DNA from: Sinorhizobium kostiense
GTDB taxonomy: Bacteria > Pseudomonadota > Alphaproteobacteria > Rhizobiales > Rhizobiaceae
DNA: 64,000 bases
Assembly: GCF_017874595.1 (NCBI RefSeq)
Contig: NZ_JAGILA010000006.1
Location: forward strand, 62,001 to 126,000
Direction: 5' to 3'
The notes beneath the pieces are model-generated. The model ran no database searches. It was not told the origin of the DNA and worked only from the letters and a program-made list of their open reading frames with translations. How positions within the stretch are numbered: the first letter of the stretch is position 1; each line of letters opens with the position of its first letter. Shown in pieces: positions 21,289 through 31,249 of this stretch. Position numbers and translations under genes: made by a program.

Positions 21289-21322
21289 GCTCGATTGGCA
21301 GTTCGGATTTGAATTCCGGCGG

Positions 21323-22102
21323 TCAGAACCGCCGCTCGACCAGCATCTTCTTGATCTCGCCGATGGCCTTCGCCGGATTCAGACCCTTGGGACAGGCCTG
21401 GGCGCAGTTCATGATCGTGTGACAGCGGTAGAGGCGGAACGGATCCTCGAGATTGTCGAGCCGCTCGCCGGTCGCCTCGTCTCTTGAATCAATGAGCCAG
21501 CGATAAGCCTGCAAGAGAACGGCCGGGCCGAGATAGCGATCGCCGTTCCACCAATAGCTCGGACAGGAGGTCGAGCAGCAGGCGCAGAGGATGCACTCGT
21601 AGAGCCCGTCGAGCTTGGCGCGGTCCTCATGGCTCTGTCGCCATTCCTTGGCCGGGGTTGGCGAGACCGTCTTCAGCCAGGGCTCGATGGAGCGGTGCTG
21701 GGCATAGAAGTTGGTGAGGTCCGGCACCAGGTCCTTGACCACCGGCATATGCGGCAGCGGATAGACCTTCACTGCACCATTGACCTCGTCCATGCCCTTG
21801 GTGCAGGCAAGCGTGTTGGTGCCGTCGATGTTCATCGCACAGGAGCCGCAGATGCCCTCGCGACAGGAGCGACGCAAGGTCAGCGTCGGATCGATCTTGT
21901 TCTTGATGTAGAGCAGACCGTCGAGCACCATCGGCCCACAATCGTCGACATCGATGTAATAGGTATCGATCCGCGGGTTCTTGCCGTCATCCGGGTTCCA
22001 GCGATAGACCCGGTATTCGCGAAGTTTCGTCGCGCCGGCGGGCTTCGGCCAGACCCGGCCTTCGCTGATCTGCGAGTTCTTGGGAAGAGCGAGTTCAACC
22101 AT
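21323..22102 (-). CDS. sdhB: Succinate dehydrogenase iron-sulfur subunit
   Basis: 259 residues with the three cysteine clusters: [12 protein letters not shown] with an upstream 2Fe-2S ligand region, [16 protein letters not shown], and [17 protein letters not shown] for the 4Fe-4S and 3Fe-4S centres. It carries electrons from SdhA flavin to the quinone site of complex II. It is last in sdhCDAB, 18 bases after sdhA, and followed by a strong terminator. Confidence 0.97.
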   Translation of the reverse strand: MVELALPKNSQISEGRVWPKPAGATKLREYRVYRWNPDDGKNPRIDTYYIDVDDCGPMVLDGLLYIKNKIDPTLTLRRSCREGICGSCAMNIDGTNTLACTKGMDEVNGAVKVYPLPHMPVVKDLVPDLTNFYAQHRSIEPWLKTVSPTPAKEWRQSHEDRAKLDGLYECILCACCSTSCPSYWWNGDRYLGPAVLLQAYRWLIDSRDEATGERLDNLEDPFRLYRCHTIMNCAQACPKGLNPAKAIGEIKKMLVERRF

Positions 22103-22120
22103 ATGCCTTAATCCTCGAGA

Positions 22121-23962
22121 TCAGTAGACGCGCGCCTTCGGCTCGATCTTCTTCGGATCGATACCGTCAGCGATGAGCTCGGTGTGGACCGGGCGGTATT
22201 CGAGCCGGACGTCCCCCGCTTCACTGACCCAGGCGAGTGTGTGCTTGCGCCAGTTGAGGTCGTCGCGTCCGCCGAGAGGGCCGTCCTTGTAATCCTCGCG
22301 CGCATGCGCGCCACGGCTTTCCTTGCGGGCTTCCGCGCCGTAGACCGTGGTGATGGCGTTGGCCATCAGGTTTTCGAGTTCCAGCGTCTCGACGAGGTCC
22401 GAGTTCCAGATCATCGAACGGTCGGTGACCTTGACATCCGGCAGCTCCTTCCAGATCGCCGACAGACGCCGGCAACCGGATTCGAGCGATTCCTGCGTGC
22501 GGAACACGGCCGCGTCTTCCTGCATGGCACGCTGCATCTTGTCGCGCAGCACCGCCGTCGGCGTGCCGCCATTGGCGAAGCGCAGCCGGTCGAAGCGGTC
22601 CATGATCCGCTCGCAGGCGGCCTCGTCGACCCCGGGCACCGACTCGTTGCGATCGATGATCTGCCCGGCACGGATCGCCGCCGCTCGGCCGAAGACAACG
22701 AGGTCGATCAGCGAGTTCGAGCCGAGGCGGTTGGCGCCATGCACCGAGGCGCAGCCGGCCTCGCCGACCGCCATCAAGCCGGGCGCGATGCGCTCGGGAT
22801 TCTGGCCGTCGGCGTTGAGGACCTCGCCCCAGTAATTGGTCGGGATGCCGCCCATGTTGTAGTGCACCGTCGGCAGCACCGGGATCGGCTCGCGGGTGAC
22901 GTCGACGCCGGCGAAGATCTTCGCCGATTCGGAGATGCCCGGCAGGCGTTCGTGCAGCACCTTCGGATCGAGATGATCGAGATGCAGAAAGATGTGGTCC
23001 TTGTTCTTGCCGACGCCGCGGCCCTCGCGGATCTCCATCGTCATGCAGCGTGAAACGACGTCGCGCGAGGCGAGGTCCTTGGCGGACGGCGCATAGCGCT
23101 CCATGAAGCGCTCGCCCTCGGAGTTGACGAGGTAGCCGCCCTCGCCGCGCGCGCCTTCAGTGATGAGACAGCCCGCACCATAGATGCCGGTCGGGTGGAA
23201 CTGCACGAATTCCATGTCCTGCAGGGGCAGGCCGGCGCGTGCGATCATGCCGCCGCCGTCGCCGGTGCAGGTGTGGGCCGAGGTCGCCGAGAAATAGGCG
23301 CGGCCGTAGCCGCCGGTCGCGAGCACCACCATCTTGGCGGCGAAGCGGTGGATCGTGCCGTCATCGAGGTTCCAGGCGACGACGCCGGTGCAGCGGCCGT
23401 CGTCCGACATGATCAGGTCGATCGCGAAATATTCGATGAAGAATTCGGCGTTGTTCCTGAGCGACTGGCCGTAGAGCGTGTGCAGGATCGCATGGCCAGT
23501 GCGGTCGGCCGCCGCGCAGGTGCGCTGCACCGGCGGGCCTTCGCCGTAGTTCTGCATGTGACCGCCGAAGGGTCGCTGATAGATCTTGCCTTCCTCGTTG
23601 CGCGAGAAGGGCACGCCGTAATGCTCGAGCTCATAGACCGCCTTCGGCGCTTCCATGGCGAGATATTGCATGGCATCGACGTCGCCGAGCCAGTCGGAGC
23701 CCTTGACCGTGTCGTAGAGGTGCCATTGCCAGCTGTCGGGCGTCATGTTCTGCAGCGAGGCGGCGATGCCTCCCTGGGCTGCGACCGTGTGCGAGCGGGT
23801 GGGGAAGACTTTGGTGACGCAGGCGGTCTTGAGGCCCTGCTCGGCCATGCCGAGGGTCGCGCGCAAGCCCGCACCGCCGGCGCCGACGACAACGACGTCG
23901 AAGGCGTGATCGACATATTGGTAGGCCTTGCCGTTTGCAGCGGGTGAACTGATCGATGCCAT
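22121..23962 (-). CDS. sdhA: Succinate dehydrogenase flavoprotein subunit
   Basis: 613 residues. The N-terminal FAD site is [15 protein letters not shown]. The histidine for covalent flavin attachment is in [14 protein letters not shown], and catalytic HRFGSNSL-like residues appear as [13 protein letters not shown]. It oxidises succinate to fumarate at the cytoplasmic face of complex II. ATG 23962 ([11 protein letters not shown]) gives the standard length; an upstream in-frame start lies inside the sdhD junction. Confidence 0.97.
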   Translation of the reverse strand: MASISSPAANGKAYQYVDHAFDVVVVGAGGAGLRATLGMAEQGLKTACVTKVFPTRSHTVAAQGGIAASLQNMTPDSWQWHLYDTVKGSDWLGDVDAMQYLAMEAPKAVYELEHYGVPFSRNEEGKIYQRPFGGHMQNYGEGPPVQRTCAAADRTGHAILHTLYGQSLRNNAEFFIEYFAIDLIMSDDGRCTGVVAWNLDDGTIHRFAAKMVVLATGGYGRAYFSATSAHTCTGDGGGMIARAGLPLQDMEFVQFHPTGIYGAGCLITEGARGEGGYLVNSEGERFMERYAPSAKDLASRDVVSRCMTMEIREGRGVGKNKDHIFLHLDHLDPKVLHERLPGISESAKIFAGVDVTREPIPVLPTVHYNMGGIPTNYWGEVLNADGQNPERIAPGLMAVGEAGCASVHGANRLGSNSLIDLVVFGRAAAIRAGQIIDRNESVPGVDEAACERIMDRFDRLRFANGGTPTAVLRDKMQRAMQEDAAVFRTQESLESGCRRLSAIWKELPDVKVTDRSMIWNSDLVETLELENLMANAITTVYGAEARKESRGAHAREDYKDGPLGGRDDLNWRKHTLAWVSEAGDVRLEYRPVHTELIADGIDPKKIEPKARVY

Positions 23963-23969
23963 GACGAAA

Positions 23970-24350
23970 CTAACCTGCAAAAGCGATCTTCAGGATGGCG
24001 AAAAGACAGAGCCCGCCGATCGCGATCGCAAAGAACGTGTTGAGGATGAGAAGCGCGATCTTGGCGCCTTCGGCGTGAACGTAATCCTCGATGATCACCT
24101 GCATGCCGATCCGCATGTGGGTGAGCGCGGACGTCACCACGAGGGCCATGATGACGGCGACGAAGGGGTTCGAGAGCGCCGCGACGATTTCCGCATGCGG
24201 CGCGCCGGCATAGCGGGCGACGAAAAACACGAAGAAGATGAGGAGCGGAAGATTGGCGACGGCGGTCAGCCGCTGGCGCCAGAAGTGCTCCGTGCCTTCC
24301 TTGGCGGAACCGAGCCCGCGAACCTTGCCGAGGGGTGTGCGCATATCCAT
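23970..24350 (-). CDS. sdhD: Succinate dehydrogenase hydrophobic membrane anchor subunit
   Basis: 126 residues with three membrane helices and the haem-ligand region [15 protein letters not shown]. With SdhC it anchors SdhAB and forms the quinone pocket. It is 10 bases after sdhC and 7 before sdhA, consistent with one operon. Confidence 0.95.
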   Translation of the reverse strand: MDMRTPLGKVRGLGSAKEGTEHFWRQRLTAVANLPLLIFFVFFVARYAGAPHAEIVAALSNPFVAVIMALVVTSALTHMRIGMQVIIEDYVHAEGAKIALLILNTFFAIAIGGLCLFAILKIAFAG

Positions 24351-24360
24351 TGTGACCCCC

Positions 24361-24753
24361 TCAGCGCGCCAGAAAACCGATGATCCAGATGACGAGCGTC
24401 AGCGTCACCGAGCCGATGAGCGTCGCCTTGGCCATCTTGGTGGCGAAGTGCTTTTCGTAACCGTAGCCGAGGTCCCAGACGAGGTGGCGGATGCCGCCCA
24501 GCATGTGGTGCATGAGCACCCAGGTGTAGCCGAAGAGGACGATTTTGCCGATCAGCGTTGCGAACAGCCAGTTCACCCAATCATAATAGGCCGCACCCGA
24601 AGCGGCGGCGATCAGCCACCAGGCAACCAGGACCGTGCCGAAATAGAGCGCGCCGCCGGTGATGCGGTGCATGATCGACATCACCATGGTGGGGATCGGC
24701 TTGTAGATTTGAAGATGCGGCGAGAGCGGCCGGCTTCTTGTGACATCCGTCAT
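24361..24753 (-). CDS. sdhC: Succinate dehydrogenase cytochrome b556 subunit
   Basis: 130 residues beginning MTDVTRSRPLSPHLQIYKP, with the SdhC signature SIMHRITG, three membrane helices, and the haem histidine in HHMLGGIRHLVWD. It is the first gene of sdhCDAB. An inverted repeat lies 18-57 bases upstream of its start. Confidence 0.96.
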   Translation of the reverse strand: MTDVTRSRPLSPHLQIYKPIPTMVMSIMHRITGGALYFGTVLVAWWLIAAASGAAYYDWVNWLFATLIGKIVLFGYTWVLMHHMLGGIRHLVWDLGYGYEKHFATKMAKATLIGSVTLTLVIWIIGFLAR

Positions 24754-24770
24754 CGGAACCTCACGAAATG

Positions 24771-24810
24771 ACCGGATAAATGACCGAAATCTTGATTTTA
24801 TTTATCCGGT
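24771..24810. promoter_or_regulatory. Inverted repeat in the sdhC leader, operator or hairpin candidate
   Basis: Perfect 11-bp arms ACCGGATAAAT (24771-24781) and ATTTATCCGGT (24800-24810) flank 18 AT-rich bases, just before sdhC. It could be a repressor site spanning about three helical turns or an mRNA hairpin overlapping the sdhC 5' leader. The rest of the 305-base gap between sdhC and the next gene (24754-25058) shows nothing else apart from a CtrA box at 25021. Confidence 0.55.
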
Positions 24811-25020
24811 TCCGCACCCGATTGTGCGCAATTCAGTCCTTCGGACCTTTAATCACCATATTGCTTAACGACAAGTATGTTTGCAGTGCAAAACAAATAA
24901 AATCGATTAGACGAAAAGCGGCATTTTCCTGTCTGGCGAAGACATGCCACCCGTTAACGATGAAGGCGGAAAAGCCAATCGAATCCGTGACATTTGCCCG
25001 CGAATGCCGCAGGATGCGGG

Positions 25021-25035
25021 TTAACGTTTCGTTAA
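25021..25035 (+). promoter_or_regulatory. CtrA-type box (TTAA-N7-TTAA) upstream of the exported basic protein
   Basis: TTAACGTTTCGTTAA matches the full CtrA consensus spacing and lies in a perfect palindrome GGTTAACG-TTT-CGTTAACC (25019-25037). It ends 23 bases before the ATG at 25059, close enough to overlap a promoter. Confidence 0.6.
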
Positions 25036-25058
25036 CCGCGACCGGGGCGAGGACAGGA

Positions 25059-25691
25059 ATGAATCTGTTGCAAGCATTCCATGCGACCAAAGTGCTAGTG
25101 CTCGCCTGCGCGCTTGCCATGCCGGCCGGTCTGCCGGCGGCGGCGGAGGACGGCCTGGCCGGAGTCCAGACGCAGGTGCGCCATATTCGTTCCAAGCACC
25201 GGCCGCCTGGTCATGCATTCCGCAAGAACGACAATCATCATCGCTTCTTTGCCGGTGATCGACGCCATCGCTCGGTCAACACCGCTTTCGACGGCTTTTC
25301 GTCGATCGGCTCCCGGGATTTATTCAGCGTCCGCACCAAGACCCGGCACCTCCGGCTGCAGGACCGGCGGCATCATTTCGCGCGCCGTGACCGGAAGCGC
25401 TTTCCCCGCGTCATCGTCATCGGCGGCGGCTATGCGCCCTTCTATGGCAGCTATGACGCGGACCTGCCGTCGGTGATCCCGGGCATCGGAACCTATGCCG
25501 GCGATCTTTCCGCCTATGAGGACGTAGGCAACGGCATCTATTTCCGCCGCACCCGCGATTATCGCTATGTTGCCGAGAACGACTTTTATGACTCTCCGCC
25601 GACGAAGCGCGCCAAGATAATCTTTGTGACGCCGAAAACGAATGCCAGCGCCTGCTCCTTCGAAGCCGGCGTGTGCGTCATCCGGCCTTGA
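25059..25691 (+). CDS. Exported Arg/His-rich protein of unknown function
   Basis: 210 residues. A signal peptide (about residues 1-29, ending MPAGLPAAAED) is followed by a very basic stretch rich in Arg, His and Lys (about 40-118), then a Gly/Tyr/Asp-rich acidic part (GGGYAPFYGSYDADLP), and a C-terminus with two cysteines. AGGACAGGA precedes the ATG. I recognise no domain. The charge split suggests a cell-surface or nucleic-acid/polyanion-binding role, which is inference. A CtrA box immediately upstream suggests cell-cycle control. Confidence 0.72.
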   Translation: MNLLQAFHATKVLVLACALAMPAGLPAAAEDGLAGVQTQVRHIRSKHRPPGHAFRKNDNHHRFFAGDRRHRSVNTAFDGFSSIGSRDLFSVRTKTRHLRLQDRRHHFARRDRKRFPRVIVIGGGYAPFYGSYDADLPSVIPGIGTYAGDLSAYEDVGNGIYFRRTRDYRYVAENDFYDSPPTKRAKIIFVTPKTNASACSFEAGVCVIRP

Positions 25692-25697
25692 AGGCCG

Positions 25698-26354
25698 TCA
25701 GTCGCCTTCGGCACCGAACCGCCAGACCGTCGTCCGCTTCACCTCGCTGTCCTCGAGCGCCCGCGTCACCGGCACCTCGTAAGTCGCAAGCGCCGACATC
25801 ATCTCGCGTGGGCAATAGCTTCGGCCCGGATCGCCGACGAGGACGAGGGCGCCGGCTCGAGCAAGCGCGTCGAACCAGGGGCGAAGGCGATCGGCAAATT
25901 CCTGGTCGTAGAAAACGTCGCCGGCGAGATAGACGTCGGCGTGCCGCTGCCGCCCGATGATATCCTCGCCGAGGAAAGTCACGGAGACGCCGTTCGCCTC
26001 CGCATTGAGCCTGACCGCCGTCTCGGCCCAGGGGTCGATGTCGGCGGCAATGACGTCTTGCGCGCCGGCCATCTTTGCGGCGATCGCGACGAGTCCGGAG
26101 CCGGAGGCGAAATCGATGACGCGACGCTCTCGCACCGTTTCCGGATGATCGAGCACATATCGTGCGAGCCCCTGCCCGCCCGCCCAGGCGAAGGCCCAGA
26201 AGGGCGGCGGCAGTCCGATCTCCTCCAGTTCCTCCTCGGTCTTAAGCCAGAGCTCGTGCGCTTCGCTCGCCAAATGCAGCCGGATTTCCGGAACGTGCGG
26301 CGGCGACAGAATGCCGGTATTGGCGCGGATGAAGCTTTCGGGATCGGTTTTCAC
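25698..26354 (-). CDS. Class I SAM-dependent methyltransferase (METTL20/COG3897-like protein methyltransferase)
   Basis: 218 residues. The SAM site is RVIDFASGSGLVAIAA near residues 77-92, then IAADIDPWA, and a post-motif LAGDVFYDQEFA. PPPFWAFAWAGGQGLARY upstream is typical of the METTL20-like lysine methyltransferases, one of which in Agrobacterium modifies the electron-transfer flavoprotein beta subunit. That substrate is possible here but unproved. It starts 2 bases after the EVE gene and is probably last in the gpsA-led minus-strand run. Confidence 0.8.
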   Translation of the reverse strand: MKTDPESFIRANTGILSPPHVPEIRLHLASEAHELWLKTEEELEEIGLPPPFWAFAWAGGQGLARYVLDHPETVRERRVIDFASGSGLVAIAAKMAGAQDVIAADIDPWAETAVRLNAEANGVSVTFLGEDIIGRQRHADVYLAGDVFYDQEFADRLRPWFDALARAGALVLVGDPGRSYCPREMMSALATYEVPVTRALEDSEVKRTTVWRFGAEGD

Positions 26355-26356
26355 GA

Positions 26357-26788
26357 TTACCGCGGCGGATTGTCGAGCCCGCCCATGCGGCAGACCTCAA
26401 TCCACTCGTCCTCGGTCACCGGTTGGACGGAAAGGCGCATTGAGGTCACCAGCGACATTTTGGCAAGCTTTGGATTTTCCTTGATCTCCTTCAAGGAGAC
26501 CGGGCGTGGCATGTCCATGACGGCGCGAATGTCCACGCAGTCCCAGCGCGCATCGCCCTCCGCCGTCGAATCCGGATGCGAAAGGGCGCAGACCTCGGTG
26601 ATGCCGACAATCTCCAACCCCTCGTTCGAGTGATAGAAGAAACCCTTGTCGCCGACCTGCATCGCCCGCATGTTGTTGCGCGCCTGATAGTTGCGTACCC
26701 CGGTCCATTCGGTGCCCGCCTCGCCGGCATCCTTCTGCATCTGCCACGACCACTTGTGCGGTTCGGACTTGTAGAGCCAATTCGCCAT
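26357..26788 (-). CDS. EVE domain protein
   Basis: 143 residues beginning MANWLYKSEPHKWSW and containing WTGVRNYQARNNMRAMQVGDKGFFYHS, the hallmark of the EVE (PUA-like) fold that binds modified bases. Its partner nucleic acid is unknown. It is separated by 6 bases from the YciI gene and 2 from the methyltransferase. Confidence 0.9.
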   Translation of the reverse strand: MANWLYKSEPHKWSWQMQKDAGEAGTEWTGVRNYQARNNMRAMQVGDKGFFYHSNEGLEIVGITEVCALSHPDSTAEGDARWDCVDIRAVMDMPRPVSLKEIKENPKLAKMSLVTSMRLSVQPVTEDEWIEVCRMGGLDNPPR

Positions 26789-26794
26789 CGCGCC

Positions 26795-27088
26795 TCACGC
26801 CTCCGGATTGTTGAAGACCCAGTTGTAGCCCTTGATCTCGACAGCCGAGAAAAGGCCTGCCTTGGCATAAGGGTCGGCATCGGCAATCGCTCTCGCCTCT
26901 TCGATGGTTTCGGCCTTGACGATTATCAGGCTACCCGTCGGCTTGCCGTCCTCACCGAGGAAGGGCCCGGCGATCTTGAGGATGCCCCTGGCGTTGAGAT
27001 CCGCGAGATAGGCAAGGTGGTCCGGCCGGGTGTCGAGCCGCAATTGCAGGGCCCCCGGCTTGTCGGTGCATAGAAGTGCGAAGAGCAT
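26795..27088 (-). CDS. YciI-like protein
   Basis: 97 residues with the YciI ferredoxin-like fold: MLFALLCTDKPGALQLRLDT, the His/Asp pair region DHLAYL, and ADPYAKAGLFSAVEI near the end. Family members are small putative enzymes of uncertain reaction. GGAGG precedes the ATG. It lies 60 bases after gpsA. Confidence 0.88.
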   Translation of the reverse strand: MLFALLCTDKPGALQLRLDTRPDHLAYLADLNARGILKIAGPFLGEDGKPTGSLIIVKAETIEEARAIADADPYAKAGLFSAVEIKGYNWVFNNPEA

Positions 27089-27148
27089 TGATCCTCCTTC
27101 AAGGCTGCCACAGCGGCCTGCGCTCCTAAGCGCGGCGCTGTGATGGGA

Positions 27149-28147
27149 TTATTCCTGGGTGATCGGCCGCGACATCAATCGCTCAAGGGCGGCGCTGACA
27201 TCGAGCCTGCCGTCGATGATCGCCGCGACAGCTTCGGTGATCGGCATGTCGATGCCGAGATCGCTTGCCACGCGTCCCGCGACGGATGCCGCAAAAGCGC
27301 CTTCGACCAGTTCGCCGCCGCCGCTTGCGCGCCCATCCTTGCCGAGCGCGATGCCGAAACGCAGGTTGCGCGATTGATGGCTCGTCGCCGTCAGAACCAG
27401 GTCGCCGAGTCCGGAAAGACCGCGAACCGTGTCACCCTCGCCGCCTCGTGCCGCCACGAAGCGCGACATCTCAGCAAGGCCGCGCGAGATCAGCGCCGCC
27501 CGGGCCGAATCGCCGAGCCCCGCCCCTTCGACGATGCCGCAGGCAATCGCCAGCACGTTCTTCAACGCACCGCCAAGCTGTACGCCGATGCGATCCGTCG
27601 ATGGATAGAGGCGGAACGTTGGTCCGGAAAGCGCCGCAGCGAGCCCCTTCGCCAGTGCCATGTCTGTTGCCGCGATGACCATCGCCGTCGGCAGCCCCCT
27701 GGCAATGTCGGCGGCAAAGCCGGGGCCCGAGAGAACGGCGATCCGGTGGCCCGGCAATTCCTCGCCGAGAACGTCCGTCAGGAGCCGGCCGGTCGCCTGT
27801 TCCATGCCCTTGGCGCAGGTGACGATCGTCGCATCCGCGCCGATCGAGGCGCCGTAGGCGCGGGCGGCGGCCCGGTGCTCCTGCGACGGCATGGCGAAGA
27901 GTACGATATCCGCATCTATGAGGACGGCAGGGTCGGCCGAATAGGCAAGCCCGCCCGGAAGCGGAATGCCGGGCAGTGCCGCCTCGTTGCGACCGCTACG
28001 GCGGCATTCGGCAGCAATTTCCTCCCGCCGCGCAAGCAGCGTCACGTCCGAATCCGCCTTTGCCGCCGCAACGGCGGCGAGCGCGGTGCCGAAGGCGCCC
28101 GCGCCGATGACCACGATCTTTGGCCCCAATCCTGTCTTGCCTCTCAT
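27149..28147 (-). CDS. gpsA: NAD(P)H-dependent glycerol-3-phosphate dehydrogenase
   Basis: 332 residues. The N-terminal Rossmann motif is [12 protein letters not shown], catalytic Lys lies in [12 protein letters not shown], and NLRFG and [10 protein letters not shown] are conserved. It makes sn-glycerol-3-phosphate for phospholipids. The ATG at 28147 is preferred over a TTG one codon earlier. It begins 10 bases after the tsaD stop, the conserved tsaD-gpsA pair of Rhizobiales. Confidence 0.96.
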   Translation of the reverse strand: MRGKTGLGPKIVVIGAGAFGTALAAVAAAKADSDVTLLARREEIAAECRRSGRNEAALPGIPLPGGLAYSADPAVLIDADIVLFAMPSQEHRAAARAYGASIGADATIVTCAKGMEQATGRLLTDVLGEELPGHRIAVLSGPGFAADIARGLPTAMVIAATDMALAKGLAAALSGPTFRLYPSTDRIGVQLGGALKNVLAIACGIVEGAGLGDSARAALISRGLAEMSRFVAARGGEGDTVRGLSGLGDLVLTATSHQSRNLRFGIALGKDGRASGGGELVEGAFAASVAGRVASDLGIDMPITEAVAAIIDGRLDVSAALERLMSRPITQE

Positions 28148-28157
28148 CAAATGTCCA

Positions 28158-29252
28158 TCATGCCTTGGCGCCGCGCCTGCCGGAGCCGATCACTGCCTGC
28201 GCTTGCGCATCGAGCGGCCAGCGCGAGCGCGGCGCGACGTCGAGGCTGTCGGCCGGCAGGCCCGCTGCCATTCGTTCGGCCCCCGCCCAGGCGATCATCG
28301 CCGCGTTGTCCGTACAAAGCTGAAGCGGCGGCGCGACGAAGCGGAAGCCGTGCTCGTCGCAGAGCCCCTGCAGCGTCGCGCGTAGCGTCTGGTTGGCAGC
28401 CACGCCCCCAGCAACGACGAGAGCCGGCCCGTCGACTGCGGGATGATCTGCCTTGAACCGTTTGAGCCCTCGCCCAATGCGGTCGTTCAGCGTACGCGAG
28501 ATGGCACGCTGGAAGGAAGCACAGATGTCGGCGACATCCTCATCCGTCACCGGTTCCAGCGACTGAGCCGCCTGGCGAACGGCCGTTTTGAGGCCTGAGA
28601 AGGAGAAATCGAGCCGTGCGTCGCCGACGAGCGGGCGCGGGAAATCGAAGCGCTGCGGATTGCCGGCACGTGCCGCCCGCTCGACCGCCGGGCCGCCCGG
28701 ATATGGCAGGCCAAGCAGCTTCGCCGTCTTGTCGAACGCCTCGCCGAGAGCATCGTCGATCGTCGTGCCCCAGCGCTCATAGTCGCCGACGTCCCTCACC
28801 AGAACGAGTTGCGTGTGGCCGCCGGAGACGAGCAGCATCAGATAGGGAAACGGAAGCCCGTCCGTCAGCCGCGCCGTGAGCGCATGGCCTTCGAGATGGT
28901 TGATGGCATAAAGCGGCCTGCCCGTCGCCCGGGCAATAGCCTTGCCGGTCATCAGCCCCACGATGAGCCCGCCGATCAGACCGGGACCGCTTGTCGCAGC
29001 GATTGCGTCGATATCCTTGAGCGTCACGCCGGCGCGTAAGAGCGCTTCCTCGATAAGCGTATCCAGCGCCTCGACATGGGCGCGGGCGGCGATCTCCGGC
29101 ACGACGCCCCCATAGGCGCTGTGCTCCTCCAGCTGACTAAGCACGACATCGCCTAGAATCCGTCCGCCGCCTTGCTCGTCGCGCAGCACGACCGCGGACG
29201 CGGTTTCGTCGCAGCTCGTCTCGATGCCAAGGATGCGCAGCGGCGTGGACAT
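28158..29252 (-). CDS. tsaD: tRNA N6-threonylcarbamoyladenosine transferase TsaD
   Basis: 364 residues starting [18 protein letters not shown], with metal ligands His119/His123 in NHLEGH and the ASKH-fold motif [13 protein letters not shown]. It installs t6A37 on ANN-decoding tRNAs. It is divergent from hemC, and a RIME1-like repeat separates them. ATG 29252 is the family start; the upstream extension to 29309 is not used. Confidence 0.96.
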   Translation of the reverse strand: MSTPLRILGIETSCDETASAVVLRDEQGGGRILGDVVLSQLEEHSAYGGVVPEIAARAHVEALDTLIEEALLRAGVTLKDIDAIAATSGPGLIGGLIVGLMTGKAIARATGRPLYAINHLEGHALTARLTDGLPFPYLMLLVSGGHTQLVLVRDVGDYERWGTTIDDALGEAFDKTAKLLGLPYPGGPAVERAARAGNPQRFDFPRPLVGDARLDFSFSGLKTAVRQAAQSLEPVTDEDVADICASFQRAISRTLNDRIGRGLKRFKADHPAVDGPALVVAGGVAANQTLRATLQGLCDEHGFRFVAPPLQLCTDNAAMIAWAGAERMAAGLPADSLDVAPRSRWPLDAQAQAVIGSGRRGAKA

Positions 29253-29316
29253 CAGGTCTACTCTATGAGTGCGGTCGCGGATTGCAGTCGCGCCGAAAGG
29301 TGGGTACACGAAACTC

Positions 29317-29421
29317 CTACAGCGGCGTCTGTCGTTCAGGCGTACAAGGGAAGCTGTAACGCTTTGAAGTGCTGCATGGTTTGTCCTTAAATCGATATCG
29401 ATTTAAGGAACCATGCAGTAA
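29317..29421. repeat. RIME1-like intergenic mosaic element between tsaD and hemC
   Basis: The first hairpin pairs TACAGC (29318) with GCTGTA (29353). The second is nested: CTGCATGGTT (29372-29381) pairs with AACCATGCAG (29409-29418), enclosing a perfect 24-bp palindrome at 29385-29408 with half-site CCTTAAATCGAT. A near-identical copy lies at 58030. Layout and wording fit the Rhizobium-specific intergenic mosaic element RIME1. Confidence 0.8.
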
Positions 29422-29437
29422 CAATGGATGACCGAGG

Positions 29438-30367
29438 ATGCAAACGAAACCTTTCCGCATCGGCACGCGCGGCAGCCCGCTGGCGCTCGCCCAGACCCAT
29501 GAAACGCGCGACCGGTTGGCCGCCGCGCATGGTCTGCCGCCGGAGATGTTCGAGGTGGTCATTCTCTCGACAAAAGGCGACCGGATCACCGACCGGCCGC
29601 TGGCGGAGATCGGCGGCAAGGGCCTCTTTACCGAAGAACTCGAGCAGCAGCTCTTGTCCGGCGAACTCGATTTCGCGGTGCATTCCTCGAAGGACATGCC
29701 GACCAGGCTGCCCGATGGCCTCACCCTCTCCGCTTTCCTGCCGCGCGAGGACATTCGCGACGCTTTCATCGGCCGCACGGCAGCGAAGCTCATCGAGCTG
29801 CCTCGGAGTGCCACCGTCGGCTCGTCATCGCTTCGCCGTCAGGCGCTCATTCGCCGGCTGAGACCCGATATCAATGTCATCACTTATCGCGGACAGGTCG
29901 AAACGCGGCTGCGCAAGCTTGCCGAGGGCCAGGTCGACGGCACGCTGCTCGCCTATGCCGGCCTCCGGCGGCTCGGCATGAGCGACGTACCGACCGAACT
30001 GCTGGATCCGCAAGAGTTTCCACCCGCACCGGCCCAGGGCGCCATCTGCATCGAAAGTCGGATAGGCGACGCCCGCGTCGGCACACTGCTTGCCGCCATC
30101 GACGACCGTCGCACCCATGAGGCGGTTTCCTGCGAACGCGGTTTCCTGGCCACACTCGACGGCTCCTGCAAGACGCCGATCGCCGGCTACGCGGTCTCCG
30201 ATGGCACGCATGTCCACTTTTCCGGCATGATCCTGACGCCGGATGGAACCACCTGCCACCGCGTCGAGATCGACGGCAAGGCGGCCGAAGCGGCCGAGCT
30301 TGGACGGAAGGCCGGCGAAGACATTCGCGGCAAGGCGGGGCCGGGATTTTTCTCGAGCTGGACCTGA
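29438..30367 (+). CDS. hemC: Hydroxymethylbilane synthase (porphobilinogen deaminase)
   Basis: 309 residues with catalytic Asp86 in [17 protein letters not shown], and the dipyrromethane-cofactor cysteine Cys244 in [11 protein letters not shown]. It builds the linear tetrapyrrole for haem and B12. It starts the plus-strand hemC-hemD-mic60-hemY run. Confidence 0.97.
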   Translation: MQTKPFRIGTRGSPLALAQTHETRDRLAAAHGLPPEMFEVVILSTKGDRITDRPLAEIGGKGLFTEELEQQLLSGELDFAVHSSKDMPTRLPDGLTLSAFLPREDIRDAFIGRTAAKLIELPRSATVGSSSLRRQALIRRLRPDINVITYRGQVETRLRKLAEGQVDGTLLAYAGLRRLGMSDVPTELLDPQEFPPAPAQGAICIESRIGDARVGTLLAAIDDRRTHEAVSCERGFLATLDGSCKTPIAGYAVSDGTHVHFSGMILTPDGTTCHRVEIDGKAAEAAELGRKAGEDIRGKAGPGFFSSWT

Positions 30368-30370
30368 TCG

Positions 30371-31081
30371 ATGCGCCTGCTCGTGACCCGGCCGCGCCCC
30401 GCCGCGGAAAGAACGGCCGAGAAGCTGCACGCGCTGGGGCATCAAGTCACGATCCTGCCGCTGATGGAAGCACAGCATCTTCCAGGCGCTGTTCGGGCGG
30501 CGCTCGACCGGTCCCCCGACGGCATTGCGGTGACGAGCGCCGAGGCGGTCCGCGTTCTCGCCGCGCTCGGCCCGGCAGTCAGGTCACATCTTGCGGCACC
30601 GCTCTTCGCCGTCGGCGAAGCGACCGCACGTGCCGCGAGCGGCATCGGCTTCACCAATGTTCGCGTCGGCGGGGGAACCGGCGAGGCGCTCGCCGAGACT
30701 GTTGCCGCCGAGAGGCGCGCCGGAGCGGGAAAGCTCCTCTATCTTGCCGGTGCGCCGCGCGCGGACGGCTTCGAACGAGCGCTCGCGGAGCGAGGGATCG
30801 ATCACGTGACCGTCGAGTGCTATCGGATGGCACCCGTTTCGTACGGACGGCAAGCCCTGTTCGATCTTGTCCGACCGGGGGCTTTCGATGGGGTCTTGCT
30901 CTATTCGCGCGAGACCGCACGGCACTTTGCCGCGCTGCTCAAGGAGAGCAATCTCGACGTCACCGCTTTCTCCGCGCGGTATCTTTGCATGAGCTCAGCG
31001 GTCAGGGAGGCCCTGCCCGACGACGCCGTCGCTCAGATTGCCGCCGAACCGGATGAGAAAGCACTCCTGAAGCTGCTCTGA
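30371..31081 (+). CDS. hemD: Uroporphyrinogen-III synthase
   Basis: 236 residues beginning MRLLVTRPRPAAERTA, with the two-lobed HemD fold marked by GIAVTSAEAVR, FAVGEATARAA and YSRETARHFAALL. Sequence conservation in this family is low, but the position 3 bases after hemC is decisive. It cyclises hydroxymethylbilane with D-ring inversion. Confidence 0.93.
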   Translation: MRLLVTRPRPAAERTAEKLHALGHQVTILPLMEAQHLPGAVRAALDRSPDGIAVTSAEAVRVLAALGPAVRSHLAAPLFAVGEATARAASGIGFTNVRVGGGTGEALAETVAAERRAGAGKLLYLAGAPRADGFERALAERGIDHVTVECYRMAPVSYGRQALFDLVRPGAFDGVLLYSRETARHFAALLKESNLDVTAFSARYLCMSSAVREALPDDAVAQIAAEPDEKALLKLL

Positions 31082-31249
31082 GACGGGATCGGCAAAGACA
31101 ACGCCGGTTTTTCGCTTACTTCCAACGCGATATTGCCGTCATTTGGTGAGAGCCATTTCACGAAAATGGGCACCGGGGACTTTCCCTCACAGGCTTCCCT
31201 GACTAGGTTTGACTGAAAGCCGAGAGCCAAGAAACGCGAAGAGGTCACT

